This document shows positions 34,883 to 44,804 of a DNA stretch of 48,133 nt, in pieces. Position numbers and translations under genes: made by a program. The notes beneath the pieces are model-generated. The model did no database searches, was not told where the DNA came from, and was given only the letters and a program-made list of their open reading frames with translations. Each line of letters begins with the position of its first letter. Within the stretch, counting starts at the first letter, position 1. Source of the stretch: a virus; IMG/VR virus record IMGVR_UViG_3300020582_000013, positions 1 to 48,133 of that record; one strand, given 5' to 3'.

Positions 34883-36702
34883 GTGCATCCTCCGCTTGAA
34901 CTGACCACAGAAGTGCAGTGACCGACTACTACCGGTGGACCGACCGAAACAAAGCATACAGCCTGGTTAGCTACCGGAGTTCCAACCGTGGTCGGAGAGA
35001 TGTTGGTTCCATTGAATTGAAGAAAATTCGTGTAATTGACCGTATATGCCGTTACTGTGCCCGTCGCTGTGACGTTCGGGAATGTGGGACTGCTGTACCA
35101 CGTCTGGGCTAAGGGATAATATCCGTCGAGCGTCGTGTGGGTGTTGCTGCCTCCGTCTGGGACCAATAGGATGCTGGACGCGATGAGCAAATTGGGACCG
35201 ATGTGGATATTGCTCAGGGTATGGGTTGTCTGGATTTTGATTGCGTTGGTTGTCTGGTTGACGATCTTGTTTCCCGTATACTCTCCAGTGGTCTGCACCG
35301 CGTCGTTAAGGATGCCGTAATTTGTGACGGACCAGATGAGATTCGATTTGATATCGAGAGCCTGCGCATAGGTTCCAGTGACTCGGATGTCTGCGCCTTT
35401 GGCGTCTGGAACCGTTGCGCAATTGGACTCGAAATACCCATCGTGGATGCTCATGGTGCCGATGCCTGTCAGATACATGCCAGCGCAGTTGGCCAAGGTC
35501 CCTGAAAGTCCGTTCCCTTCCACATTCACATGGTCGAACTCGGTCGAAAGCGAGGCGTTCGTGTTGGTGTCGTTCCAATAGACTCCGTACTGTTGAGAGT
35601 TATTGATCTGCCCATCACGGAAGGTGATGTGATTCAGAACCGCTGCGGTCGAAGCATAAATACCGCTTTGGAGAGCGCTGGCAAAATGCACATTCTCAAA
35701 CGTTGTCCAGATTGTCCGTCCTACCAGATTCAGGTCGTAGCGGAACCCGCTGATGACCAGGTTTTCAAAGTGATGCCAGTCGTTGATCTGATTCACGGGT
35801 CCGGTGATGACGATACCATCAGCTCCGGTAAAACCTCCGACGTTCGTCATAGTCAGATCGCGCACCTGTGCGTATTGAATCGCTCCTCCTGCTGCAGTAA
35901 TGGTCAGCATGGCTGCGTTCGTCGCCGGTTGCAGATTTGTGCAATTGGCGCCCGCGCCCTGGATCAGCACGTTGTTTGTCGCAATCGTGATGTTGTCGAT
36001 ATACGTCCCGCATTGAAGTTGCAGCATGACCCCGCCGGATGGAGCAGAGGCCATCGCTGCGGAGATCGTGCCTGTTCCTGGAGCGGGGTAAAGGATCGTG
36101 TTGACGGACGCTGCCGTGAGAAGCTGGGTCGCGATCGACGGGCTGGTAAATGGTCCTGCGAGGGCTTGGGAAAGTGGTTGGATCGTGGAGACGAAGTTAC
36201 CGCTTCCGTTGACGCCGGTGACCGTATAGGGTCCATAAGTTCCACCCTGCGAATTGACCAGATAATCGACCGTTCCGCCTCCATACCAGAAGCCGACGTT
36301 TCCAAGCAAACCAGCATCTGAGGAACAGGCATTTCCGGGCAACTGCACAAGCTGCTGCGTCGGCGGGCATGGAGTTGAGCCGGTTGCGTCGGTATAGGTC
36401 GTGACGTAGGTGCAACTCGAAGTTGTCGCCGGATGCTGGCAGATTTGGACGGTTGCGTTCGTGAGCCAGAGAGCTTGGGGAAGCGCCGCACCCCCGGAGG
36501 GCACGTTGGGGCCGGAAGTAAGCAGGGGGATGTCGACGCGGACGGCTTGACCGAAAGCGGAAGCGCATAGGATCAGCAGCATGATTGCGAGAACCAAACC
36601 CCGCCATGTAGAACGCGGCCAATCTCTCTCAAAACACATTTCCGCGACTAGATAGAAGATGCGCAGCAGTACGAGGCTGAGTGCGAAAACGACAATGATC
36701 AT
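34870..36702 (-). CDS. Tail spike with shared N-terminal domain and membrane/signal start
   Basis: 610 residues. The N-terminus has two hydrophobic stretches (IIVVFALSLVLLRIFYL, then GLVLAIMLLILCASAFGQ), the second looking like a signal peptide cut at AFGQ. The next 120 residues are paralogous to those of the 31985 protein (PLLTSGPNVP.GG, QALWL.NA.V..CQHP). A beta-helix middle (ATNNVLIQGAGANCTNLQPA, then RTIWTTFENVHFASALQSGI) and a short Cys-rich C-terminus follow. The start uses an ATGA overlap; an alternative ATG lies at 36639. Confidence 0.65.
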   Translation of the reverse strand: MIIVVFALSLVLLRIFYLVAEMCFERDWPRSTWRGLVLAIMLLILCASAFGQAVRVDIPLLTSGPNVPSGGAALPQALWLTNATVQICQHPATTSSCTYVTTYTDATGSTPCPPTQQLVQLPGNACSSDAGLLGNVGFWYGGGTVDYLVNSQGGTYGPYTVTGVNGSGNFVSTIQPLSQALAGPFTSPSIATQLLTAASVNTILYPAPGTGTISAAMASAPSGGVMLQLQCGTYIDNITIATNNVLIQGAGANCTNLQPATNAAMLTITAAGGAIQYAQVRDLTMTNVGGFTGADGIVITGPVNQINDWHHFENLVISGFRYDLNLVGRTIWTTFENVHFASALQSGIYASTAAVLNHITFRDGQINNSQQYGVYWNDTNTNASLSTEFDHVNVEGNGLSGTLANCAGMYLTGIGTMSIHDGYFESNCATVPDAKGADIRVTGTYAQALDIKSNLIWSVTNYGILNDAVQTTGEYTGNKIVNQTTNAIKIQTTHTLSNIHIGPNLLIASSILLVPDGGSNTHTTLDGYYPLAQTWYSSPTFPNVTATGTVTAYTVNYTNFLQFNGTNISPTTVGTPVANQAVCFVSVGPPVVVGHCTSVVSSSGGCTCAP

Positions 36703-38036
36703 TTAGCCTTCTTTCTGTCGAGTTGCGCAGATGCACCGACGAGTGGTCGCAAACCGCCAACTTTATTAAGGCTACGCGCGGCAATCATCTGAGCTTCCGG
36801 GGATGCGATAAGTTCCGGCGCGAGAACACCCGTCAAGCCGCCTACAATCGCACCTGGTGTGCCGCCTTCGCGGCGCCCCTCCAACATCCCGGCGGTTCCC
36901 CCCATAAGAGCACCTGTGTGAGCACCGAAGCGCCCTAACACTCGCTGTGGGACAGAAGCACCGCGACTGACAGATTCTGCTCGCTGGGATACTGGGATGA
37001 GACTGGAGATGCGCTGATTCAGTCCTGCAGACTCCGGCACCGTGCGATCTAGCTCAGAATCGAGTGCGTGATACATCTGCCGCCCGACGCCCTTGGCTCG
37101 ATCGCTGATTTCGGGATTCCAGTTATGAACATGCTCCGCGCCGAACCCTCTTTTGAGGTCCAGCAGTTCACTCGGGGTTACGTTTGGCTGAATTGGAGCG
37201 CCGGTGTCAAAGCGGCTGGTTAGATGTGAATCCATGTTCTGAATTTGGTTATAGAGACGCGGCGCGTTCTGTGCTTGCGCTTTGCCTATTTCTGCGCTGG
37301 CGATTCCGCGTGCCGGAAGGAGGGATGCTGGAATCTGCGAACGCGCGGCTGCTGCGTTGAGTTGAGGATTCAACTGCCCTAGCCGTTCTTCCGCGCTACT
37401 TGCGATGGTTTCCGGTCGGATGCCCCGCGTCTCATTGATAATCGCCGCGCCCGGCGTCTTGCCAAATGCGCGCGCCGCCTTGGGAATACCGAGAGCAGTT
37501 TCAGCTATCAGTGGAGCAGCAGCCTTCAATCCCTGCCCGAGCACTTGACCGCCTGCCCCCATTGCTGCGCCGGTTGAAAAGTCTCCGCCTTGCGCCTTAT
37601 TTACCACTCCGGCTCCGAGCGCAGATGTTGCAACCGACGCCAGCGGCTTTGCCACCTTGCCGAGTTTTGGGGCAAGTGTGGCCAGTTTCTCTGCACCCGC
37701 CTCCTCCGCGCCACCGGGGACCATGAATTCCGCTGCTTGTTCTACCCCTTTGCCGACAGCTTGTGGAGTGTTGGCAGGCTTGAAATAGCTTTCCTGCTGT
37801 TCAGACGACGGCGCGCCGGTTAAGTGCTTCGCGAGAAAGTCAGGATAGAGCAGATGCCCGATGTTGTTAGCGGTCGATCCGGCGCCCTTGAGAATGCCTT
37901 TGCCGAGATCCATCGCACCCGTCCCGACTTTCTGCATCGTGGACGGTTCTGCAGCCGTCGGCGCTGTCGGGGGCGCAGCAGCGGGCGTCCCTAATTTCTG
38001 AGCATAGAGCGCGGCATAGGGGTTAGTTGTGCTCAT
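36699..38036 (-). CDS. Ejection-type protein (internal virion, C-terminal)
   Basis: A 445-residue protein, Ala/Gly/Pro/Lys rich, with glycine-alanine stretches that look membrane-active (GGTAGMLEGRREGGTPGAIVG). P22-like phages carry three ejection proteins in this position, which form the channel for DNA entry. This one has helical amphipathic segments near residues 220-310. Assignment is by order and composition. Confidence 0.55.
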   Translation of the reverse strand: MSTTNPYAALYAQKLGTPAAAPPTAPTAAEPSTMQKVGTGAMDLGKGILKGAGSTANNIGHLLYPDFLAKHLTGAPSSEQQESYFKPANTPQAVGKGVEQAAEFMVPGGAEEAGAEKLATLAPKLGKVAKPLASVATSALGAGVVNKAQGGDFSTGAAMGAGGQVLGQGLKAAAPLIAETALGIPKAARAFGKTPGAAIINETRGIRPETIASSAEERLGQLNPQLNAAAARSQIPASLLPARGIASAEIGKAQAQNAPRLYNQIQNMDSHLTSRFDTGAPIQPNVTPSELLDLKRGFGAEHVHNWNPEISDRAKGVGRQMYHALDSELDRTVPESAGLNQRISSLIPVSQRAESVSRGASVPQRVLGRFGAHTGALMGGTAGMLEGRREGGTPGAIVGGLTGVLAPELIASPEAQMIAARSLNKVGGLRPLVGASAQLDRKKAK

Positions 38037-39355
38037 TGCGCCCCCATCAGAACGTGACGAAGCTGCGAATCTATCTTGCGAATCGACGGTGTATCTTTCG
38101 CATTGCCGAGATCGTCAAGCCCTTGATTAATGACAGCCTCTTTTGCCTGAGCAATCCGTTGAATATCGGTGACGATACCCTTGAGGCTTGTAATCTGCTC
38201 AGGCGTCAGTTTGTTGCCGTCCCCAAATTGCTGGAGGAATGCATCGAAGTCGCCGGAGAATCCGCGGGCGTGAGCGATGGAATTTAGTTCCGCCTGCGTG
38301 ATGCGGACACCTGAACCTTGACCCGCTGCGAGACCCGAGAGTGCCTTGACAGAGCCGAGTGCGGCGCCCATCGCGCCCCTGCCAACCATGTCGTTGGCTT
38401 CGCCCAGTTTCTCGTTTTGCGTCTGATAGGTCTGCAAATCCTTGTCCCACTTGCCCCGAGTGTATTGGAATTCCTTTTCTATCTTGGCATCCCCGCGCGC
38501 TGCCTGGGCGTTGGCTTGCCCCTGCTGCTGAATCACGATTCTCTGCTCGCCCATCGGATCGATATCTTTGAGTTGCTTTTGCAACTTCGCGGCCGTTGCG
38601 GTATCTCCGGCATTTTGGGCAGCGACCAGTTTGGCTTGAAGGTCGCCTTTGACCCCGCCGGATTCCGGTTTGTTTTGCGTCAGCAGTTTCAACCATTCTT
38701 CAATGGGCTTGTCAGGGTTCTGCTTTTGCCATGCCTCGAAATCCGTCTTCGCCTGGGGATGTAGAAGGGCGGCGGCCTGTGCATTATGCTCCGACACTTC
38801 CGATTGAGCGAGAGCATGCGTATCGGACTGCTTTTCGGGCATCTCTGCGTTTTCGGTTTCCTTGCCTGTGGTTTCGGCTTGACGCAACGGCACATCGGCA
38901 TTCAGATTCGCCGTCTGCGCTTCCTTCTCGGCGTTCGCCTCATCAGCCGTGACGGCCTTGTTTGCCTGCCCGAGCAATTGCTGATTATGCAGCGTCGTGC
39001 CGGGTATCTTCGCTGTCAAACCGGGCGCAAGGATGCCGCCGAGCACGTCCGCAACCTTTCCAATGCCGTGCAGGATGGGATTCTGGACCTGATTCACGCC
39101 CGGGCCAGTCGTCTTGAGCCGCTGCACTTCCGCCTTGTCGCCTGCCAATGTTCCTTTCGCGGCTGGTTGCTGTGCCGACGTATCGACATCAGGACTGCCC
39201 GCGCCGAGCTTCTGAGGCCCTACAGCGGGCAGATTCAGTCCTGCGGCGGCTCCGGTAGCCTGATAGGGCGCAATCGCCGGCTGCCCCGGTCGCCATTCCA
39301 GCGCCGCCTTCTTTAGCGCTTCATCCGGATTCAGATCATAAGGGCTTGTGCTCAT
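38033..39355 (-). CDS. Ejection-type protein (internal virion, middle)
   Basis: A 440-residue, mostly helical, Gln/Ala/Lys-rich protein with coiled-coil heptads (EQRIVIQQQGQANAQAARGD, then KWDKDLQTYQTQNEKLGEAN) and low hydrophobicity. It lies between a smaller and a similar-sized protein of the same type, as in P22 ejection protein sets. TAATG and ATGA overlaps connect the three. Confidence 0.55.
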   Translation of the reverse strand: MSTSPYDLNPDEALKKAALEWRPGQPAIAPYQATGAAAGLNLPAVGPQKLGAGSPDVDTSAQQPAAKGTLAGDKAEVQRLKTTGPGVNQVQNPILHGIGKVADVLGGILAPGLTAKIPGTTLHNQQLLGQANKAVTADEANAEKEAQTANLNADVPLRQAETTGKETENAEMPEKQSDTHALAQSEVSEHNAQAAALLHPQAKTDFEAWQKQNPDKPIEEWLKLLTQNKPESGGVKGDLQAKLVAAQNAGDTATAAKLQKQLKDIDPMGEQRIVIQQQGQANAQAARGDAKIEKEFQYTRGKWDKDLQTYQTQNEKLGEANDMVGRGAMGAALGSVKALSGLAAGQGSGVRITQAELNSIAHARGFSGDFDAFLQQFGDGNKLTPEQITSLKGIVTDIQRIAQAKEAVINQGLDDLGNAKDTPSIRKIDSQLRHVLMGAQ

Positions 39356-39912
39356 TAAAATAACCCCGTCGCCGCTTCAGCGCCATTCAGCACGTCGGTA
39401 CCAAAATTCTGCCCAAATTGCTGCCAGTACCCGGGCTTCTGCTGTCCCGCGATTTGTGTCGCTTGATTCGCTAGTCCCAGCGCATTGTTGCCCGCGTTTA
39501 CATCGGTCCCATAAAGCGCTCCGAGCCCGCTCAAACCAGCCTGCGACTGCTTGGCCTTCAATTGGGCGTCTTCGCTCTGGATTCCGGCATTGGTCTGCGA
39601 AAGCCGTTCGGAAGCGCCGCGCGAAGCATCTGCGGTTGCCGCTTGCCCTGAACCGATGTTCCGCGTGCGCGCCGCCCTCAATCCAGCACTTCCTGCCGCG
39701 CCTGCATTCGAGCCACCGGCGGTCTGCTCGGCAGCCGTGGTCATCTGGCCCTTGGTGGTCGGATTGAACCCCTGGGGATTGACAGCCTCGGCGGTCAGAG
39801 CAGGTGCCAGCGTGGAATTGACGCCAAGAGCCTGCGAGGCGTACTGATTCCCAAGGCCGGATTCCTGCCCATAAAGGTTGAATGCGTCTTTGCGCGCGCC
39901 AGTTCCTGTCAT
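39355..39912 (-). CDS. Ejection-type protein (internal virion, first)
   Basis: A 185-residue Ala/Gly/Gln-rich protein (NPTTKGQMTTAAEQTAGGSN, then AGQQKPGYWQQFGQNFGTDV) of the kind found first in ejection-protein trios. Only composition and position support the role. Confidence 0.5.
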   Translation of the reverse strand: MTGTGARKDAFNLYGQESGLGNQYASQALGVNSTLAPALTAEAVNPQGFNPTTKGQMTTAAEQTAGGSNAGAAGSAGLRAARTRNIGSGQAATADASRGASERLSQTNAGIQSEDAQLKAKQSQAGLSGLGALYGTDVNAGNNALGLANQATQIAGQQKPGYWQQFGQNFGTDVLNGAEAATGLF

Positions 39913-40319
39913 GGTGTTTCCTTCCAGATTCTAGCAAGTACCCAGTTTTCAAGGATTCCGCAGCCAAACCGCTTCAGCCGCTTCAGGTATCCCCGCGGCA
40001 CGTCCGGGCCAATGGTTGCAATCACATCGTCATATCCAAGAGCGGTCATTCTGGGTTTGGCCGCTTCGATCAGTTCTCCCAGAGCCACGAGCCGGAATGC
40101 TGGCACATCGTAATCGTGATCCATGACCAGCCGAGCCTCGGCGGTCCTGTGAAACGACAGCATCATGCGCGGATTATCGTCTTCGTCGACCACCACCAAA
40201 GCGGTCACGAAGTTCCTGCCCTTGAAGTCGATCTTCTCGTTTCCGAACTTGGACGGAGCTTTGGCATAGATCGCCCGAATCTTCTCATGGTCGCGGCGTT
40301 CGATGCGTCGAATCATCAT
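39909..40319 (-). CDS. GNAT-type acetyltransferase-like protein
   Basis: A 136-residue protein from ATG 40319 (ATGA overlap). It starts MMIRRIERRDHEKIRAIYAK and has FVTALVVVDEDDNPRMMLSF in the middle and YLKRLKRFGCGILENWVLAR at the end, the spacing of a small GNAT fold (strand-turn-helix, acetyl-CoA loop). The exact P-loop R/Q-xxG-x-G/A is not obvious, so activity is uncertain. An acyltransferase-like protein within virion genes could modify a tail or head protein. Confidence 0.5.
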   Translation of the reverse strand: MMIRRIERRDHEKIRAIYAKAPSKFGNEKIDFKGRNFVTALVVVDEDDNPRMMLSFHRTAEARLVMDHDYDVPAFRLVALGELIEAAKPRMTALGYDDVIATIGPDVPRGYLKRLKRFGCGILENWVLARIWKETP

Positions 40320-40879
40320 TTGCGCCTCGGCGGGATGGATCCCCGATAGGGAATCGGCCCGTAACCGCTGATCTGCCCCGGAGACCCTGTTCCTGATCCC
40401 TGTCCGGCAGGCATCGCCGGTTGCGAATTCCCCGTAGCCGCAACCGGCACAGGCCTGATCCCGCCAGCCGTGTGAAATGTCACTGGCGAAGAGGGCGACG
40501 TCGGATAATCGCACGTCACGGCGTAGTGAAGCGGCTCGGTTCCGACAGGGATCCTTACATCACGGTTGGGGCCACTGTAGAGCGTGATGGGTGCAGTGAA
40601 CGACGGGTCTGCGACCGAAGCCGCATGAAAGTGATAAGTAATCCCGCGATAGATCGGAGCGTAGTGGACCGCCTGAAGATGAGCCACGCCCCCGCCGGCA
40701 AAGACTCGCAACTCATCGACTGCCGGAGGAGCGGGAGCTTCCTGCGCTTTTGGCTGGGCATTGGTCTGCTGGCCGATATTCTTGATGCGCCCCATGACAT
40801 CGTCAAAGGCCTGGGTCAGCCAATGCCCATAGGTCGGCATGGTATTGAGCGCAGCGTGATTTTTGACTCTCTCGGCCAT
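40316..40879 (-). CDS. Tail-associated protein, unknown
   Basis: A 187-residue protein from ATG 40879 (TAATG with the tail-hub gene). A short helical start is followed by beta segments (ELRVFAGGGVAHLQAVHYAP, then PSFTAPITLYSGPNRDVRIP), ending in a Pro/Gly/basic tail (YRGSIPPRRK). Probably a tail or tailspike adaptor; no family is recognised. Confidence 0.5.
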   Translation of the reverse strand: MAERVKNHAALNTMPTYGHWLTQAFDDVMGRIKNIGQQTNAQPKAQEAPAPPAVDELRVFAGGGVAHLQAVHYAPIYRGITYHFHAASVADPSFTAPITLYSGPNRDVRIPVGTEPLHYAVTCDYPTSPSSPVTFHTAGGIRPVPVAATGNSQPAMPAGQGSGTGSPGQISGYGPIPYRGSIPPRRK

Positions 40880-43800
40880 TAACTTGTACCTGAATTCGAT
40901 CCTCTGACCGGCTGCCACGGAGCACGTTTCATGTTCACGACCATCTTCTGCAGCGAGAAATAACTGTCCGTGGTTCCAAGGAACGGAGCAGCGGAAATCC
41001 GGAAGGCGCACCGACTGGTAATGACGTTGATTCCGATTTCAATATCAGCCCCCGGTGGCTGAGTCTGCGCCAGATTTGGTGTTGCTGGCAACGGATTCGA
41101 CAGCGAGCACATGTAAGGCGTTGCTGCAACCGTGCCGATCGAAGGAATAAACATGGTCAGATAATCGTACTGCTTTCGGTGCGAGCCCAACTGCAAAGCC
41201 GCTTCCGCCTCATGGGAAACGAAGAAATAGGTTGTGTAGTAGGCCGGAATCAGGCCGAAGTCATCATCAGAGTATTTGGCCGGATTGAGCGTATAGGACT
41301 GCGATCCCCCGGCGTTGTTTACACCACCGAAGCACATGACGGGATTTGAACCGCCCCGGTACATCAATTCCCCACAGAAAGCGTTCACGGTCCACTTCGT
41401 CCATTTGCGCGTAAGGTCGGAAGCGATCATTTTGCCGGTAAAGGAAATGTGAACCGGAGGCAGAGACCCAATCTGCTCCGTTGCCAGGTTCCGATAATCA
41501 AGGACCAAAACCTGCATCTGCCCGACTGCCACAGGAATGCCAAAGTAAATCCGCTTGTTTTTCTGGTCATTCTTGGTCCAGCAGAATTGAACAAGGTTCG
41601 GCAGGATGTCGAGCGGATCCCATAGCGACTGAATCTCCTGCGAGCACTTCTCGGGATTTCTTCCTGTAAATACATGCGCCCCATCCGGCCCGCTCCATGC
41701 CATGAATCCCTTGCCGGCTGAACCTATACCTTGAGGATTGCGCGCCACGGAGGCGATCGACCATGCTCCACATTCGTCATCGACTTCCTCAACATCCCAG
41801 CCAGAGGGCTCGGTCGACTTATTGTCGCTGGCCTCGTGCACTGCGTTTCCAGTCACGATGTAGAGCGTGTTCCGAATCACGCCATGATTCATGATCGGCG
41901 TTTCATCGTCTTCGGGTCCGAGGACTCCCGTCAGTCCATCAAAGCCTTCCGGGTTGTCGATGTAGCTCACCCGCTCCTGATTCTGCAAATAAGGCTGATC
42001 GGTGTAGATGAATTCACAGTCTTTGAGATTGAGTCTTAATCCCGAAGTCGCGTTTTGCCAAAGCAGGATGATTTCAGTGTCGGGTGGAATGGTTTCCGGC
42101 GTGAGAGCTGAGAACGTCGATTCAAACCATCGATATTGAAACGGTGATCCTGTGGACACGTTGGGAACCGTGATAACAGTTTGACTCAGCAACCCCACGG
42201 TGGGGCTGTAGATTTGCATGACCAATTGCCCATTGGTCCCTGTCTCCCAGCCAATTTTCACGCGGAAATCATATTGCGTGTTTGGCAGCAGAATCGGATT
42301 ACCATAAGCGTCTTCAAAGGCTGGTTGTGAAATCTGCCCGCTGATTCCCCCGCTTGAAATGATCTGGTAAAAGAATCCTGGAACGATCGAAGCAACGCAG
42401 GACCCTGAACTCGCCGCGGGCGTGTAGGTCCAGCCCAAGGGAGTGTTGGTCGGGAACAGAAGCCCTCCATCAAACCCCATGTTGAGGAAGTTCTGCACCT
42501 TGTTCCGTTCGCCCCACGCTTGCAAACGGCTGGCGTAGGTGAAGAATCCGGCACAGGGACCGAGAACGACCTGCGCAGCCAGATTGTTTCCCGGAATCGA
42601 ACAGCCGGTGGCGGCATAGAGCGTGTTGTCGGAGAAATCGAGCAGAATAGACGTCGTGGTGTTGTCGTTGATCTGGGTCGCCGTCGAAACAATCAGGCCG
42701 TTGACCTGCGCGGCTTGCGGAATATAGAAAAAGTAGGCGCCGCCCGCCCCCGTAAAAAGCAGGATGCGCCCGGCCACATTGGATGGACCGATGGCCAAAT
42801 TCGACACTGACGGGTACTGACCTCCGTTGGCAATGAACGTAGCCGGGGGCGAGGGCGCGGTGATGGCTCCTGAATCAAGCAGGAAACACTGCTGGACCTG
42901 GTGGAGGCCGGGCGTCATCTGCCCATAGGGCGTCACCGTCCCCACGCTGGTGGTGGTCGAGTTCGGCCCATACTGCTGGTATTGGAATTGCGTGGGGGAA
43001 ATTACATCCGTGACAAAGAAGATTCCGTTCCACGCAAAACTGATCGATCCCCCGGACCATGTGCCATCCGTATAACTCAAAGCAATGGTGAACGTCGTTG
43101 CGGTCGGAGCCGTCAGGACAGTGAAATAGTTCAGTTGAGGATTGGCATTTGCCAGCGGCCAGATATACGTCACGGTCCCGGTGTCCGCTCCGGATGCAAT
43201 GTCGGTGTCGATAAAGGCATAGGTAAAAGTCGTTGGCGTCGGGACTGTCGTCACATACCACTGACCGGCTAACTTCGAGTTAGTCACTGGGGTAACATTC
43301 ACCACAGAACCAATCTGCAATCCATGAGCAGACGCCATTGTCACCGTGACAACATCGCCCGAGAGAGAGATATTGGTAATCCCTCCGCCTACCGTGGTGG
43401 GGGTAACTCCGGAAATGTTGATGATATTGTTCGGCAACAGTCCATGTGGGACTGAAGTTGTTACTATCGCAATCCCCGCCTGGGCTTCATTGTTAAGCAC
43501 GATGGAACTGATAACTCCGCCAACTACCGAAGCTGGCACATTGGTAATCTGCGCCTGATAGCCGATCTGCAGTCCATGCGGTGTAGCGGTGTTACTGGTG
43601 ACGATGTTATTGGCCCGGATAAGGGTGTTTCCCGAACCACCGACCGTCGCCGTCCCTCCTGTTCCTGCCTGTGCCGTCGAGAAGTTAGAAAACAGCTTTA
43701 ATTGGGTTCCATTGAGGATGCTGCTTACCCCCCATGTAGCGTTGAAGAGTCCATTCGTATTTCCGGCAATCGTAATTCCCTGTCCCGGAACAAATGAGGC

Positions 43801-44418
43801 AGTGGAAGCTAGAGTAACCAGCAGGCTGCTGTAATAACTGGTAGTTCCGTGAGTCACTAAATCAACCGTCGCAATAGCCGTCACGGCAACCGCGCCGGGC
43901 ACAAAGGCCGTAGTCATCTGCGAAGACGGAAGAGCGACAGAAACGACCGTGGGCGGTGCGCCGGGGCCGTCCTGGGTCACCCGCCAGAGATGTGACCCAT
44001 CCCATTGAAGGGGAATATCTGCCCCATGAACTCCGTCCGAGAGTGCGATGTATTCGCGACCAAAAGCGGTGACGCTCGAAGCCATCGTGGCTGTCGAGAA
44101 ATAAAGCAGAGTCGCCGTGCCGGGAGAGATTGCGACCTGTTCCAGCCAAAGACTGCCGTCTGAAGTGAAATAGAGATTTTGGGGAATCCCGGTGGGCTGG
44201 ACGTAGCTTTTCTGGTAGACGATCATTCCGGATGCGATCAGAGCAGCGACGAAGACGCGCTGAAGCCCCGGTCGCGTCGACACGGAGCCGGGCAGGTAGA
44301 TCACATCCGAATTGTCGGGCGACACGCCTTCGGGAATATCTGGGGGCGAAAGCTCTGTATTCAGCGACGAAAACAGACTCAGGGGCACATCGACCGAAGA
44401 TTGGTCAACGACCGCCAC
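40879..44418 (-). CDS. Large tail hub/stabilisation protein (P22 gp10-like position)
   Basis: A 1179-residue protein from GTG 44418 (GAGGTGCTGA upstream). The N-terminus LSLFSSLNTELSPPDIPEGV, DVIYLPGSVSTRPGL resembles tail-hub proteins of P22-like phages. The middle carries repeated HGL..G..V-type units (TPHGLQIGYQAQITNVPASV, VPHGLLPNNIINISGVTP, AHGLQIGSVVNVTPVTN), beta-sandwich-like repeats. The last 400 residues look like a globular receptor-binding or hub domain. It seals the portal and carries spikes; the gp10 identity is inferred. Confidence 0.65.
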   Translation of the reverse strand: MAVVDQSSVDVPLSLFSSLNTELSPPDIPEGVSPDNSDVIYLPGSVSTRPGLQRVFVAALIASGMIVYQKSYVQPTGIPQNLYFTSDGSLWLEQVAISPGTATLLYFSTATMASSVTAFGREYIALSDGVHGADIPLQWDGSHLWRVTQDGPGAPPTVVSVALPSSQMTTAFVPGAVAVTAIATVDLVTHGTTSYYSSLLVTLASTASFVPGQGITIAGNTNGLFNATWGVSSILNGTQLKLFSNFSTAQAGTGGTATVGGSGNTLIRANNIVTSNTATPHGLQIGYQAQITNVPASVVGGVISSIVLNNEAQAGIAIVTTSVPHGLLPNNIINISGVTPTTVGGGITNISLSGDVVTVTMASAHGLQIGSVVNVTPVTNSKLAGQWYVTTVPTPTTFTYAFIDTDIASGADTGTVTYIWPLANANPQLNYFTVLTAPTATTFTIALSYTDGTWSGGSISFAWNGIFFVTDVISPTQFQYQQYGPNSTTTSVGTVTPYGQMTPGLHQVQQCFLLDSGAITAPSPPATFIANGGQYPSVSNLAIGPSNVAGRILLFTGAGGAYFFYIPQAAQVNGLIVSTATQINDNTTTSILLDFSDNTLYAATGCSIPGNNLAAQVVLGPCAGFFTYASRLQAWGERNKVQNFLNMGFDGGLLFPTNTPLGWTYTPAASSGSCVASIVPGFFYQIISSGGISGQISQPAFEDAYGNPILLPNTQYDFRVKIGWETGTNGQLVMQIYSPTVGLLSQTVITVPNVSTGSPFQYRWFESTFSALTPETIPPDTEIILLWQNATSGLRLNLKDCEFIYTDQPYLQNQERVSYIDNPEGFDGLTGVLGPEDDETPIMNHGVIRNTLYIVTGNAVHEASDNKSTEPSGWDVEEVDDECGAWSIASVARNPQGIGSAGKGFMAWSGPDGAHVFTGRNPEKCSQEIQSLWDPLDILPNLVQFCWTKNDQKNKRIYFGIPVAVGQMQVLVLDYRNLATEQIGSLPPVHISFTGKMIASDLTRKWTKWTVNAFCGELMYRGGSNPVMCFGGVNNAGGSQSYTLNPAKYSDDDFGLIPAYYTTYFFVSHEAEAALQLGSHRKQYDYLTMFIPSIGTVAATPYMCSLSNPLPATPNLAQTQPPGADIEIGINVITSRCAFRISAAPFLGTTDSYFSLQKMVVNMKRAPWQPVRGSNSGTS

Positions 44419-44426
44419 TCAGCACC

Positions 44427-44792
44427 TCAGATGGGGTTCTTGGAAAAGCACGCCGTGAAGGACAGGTTCACGATATTGAGCGAGGCGTAAGTGACGTTTC
44501 CCGCCTGGGTTCCGTAGGTGGCAAACACCTGCACCTTGCCATTAGCCTGCGTGGTGCCGGGCGCGAAGACATAGACCAGACCCGATGCCGCTGTTCCGGC
44601 CGCTGGAGCCTCATAGATTTGAACATCATCCGGCACGTTGCTCGACGGCAACACTGGGCCTGTGACGTTGACAAACGACAGCACGTCCCCGTTGCCGGAA
44701 CCGGGATAACTTCCCGCGAGAGCGATCGTGCCCCGCGCAATGAAGTGATTGCCTGTGAAATCCACGCTCTTGATGGTTGCGACCATTCCCAT
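44427..44792 (-). CDS. 121-residue beta-rich virion protein
   Basis: Low-charge, beta-prone (GNHFIARGTIALAGSYPGSG, VYVFAPGTTQANGKVQVFAT). Strong AAAGGAG upstream. It lies between the adaptor and the tail hub, so it is a likely tail or head-tail joining protein. Similar style to the 9055 gene. Confidence 0.55.
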   Translation of the reverse strand: MGMVATIKSVDFTGNHFIARGTIALAGSYPGSGNGDVLSFVNVTGPVLPSSNVPDDVQIYEAPAAGTAASGLVYVFAPGTTQANGKVQVFATYGTQAGNVTYASLNIVNLSFTACFSKNPI

Positions 44793-44804
44793 AGAAATTC
44801 TCCT

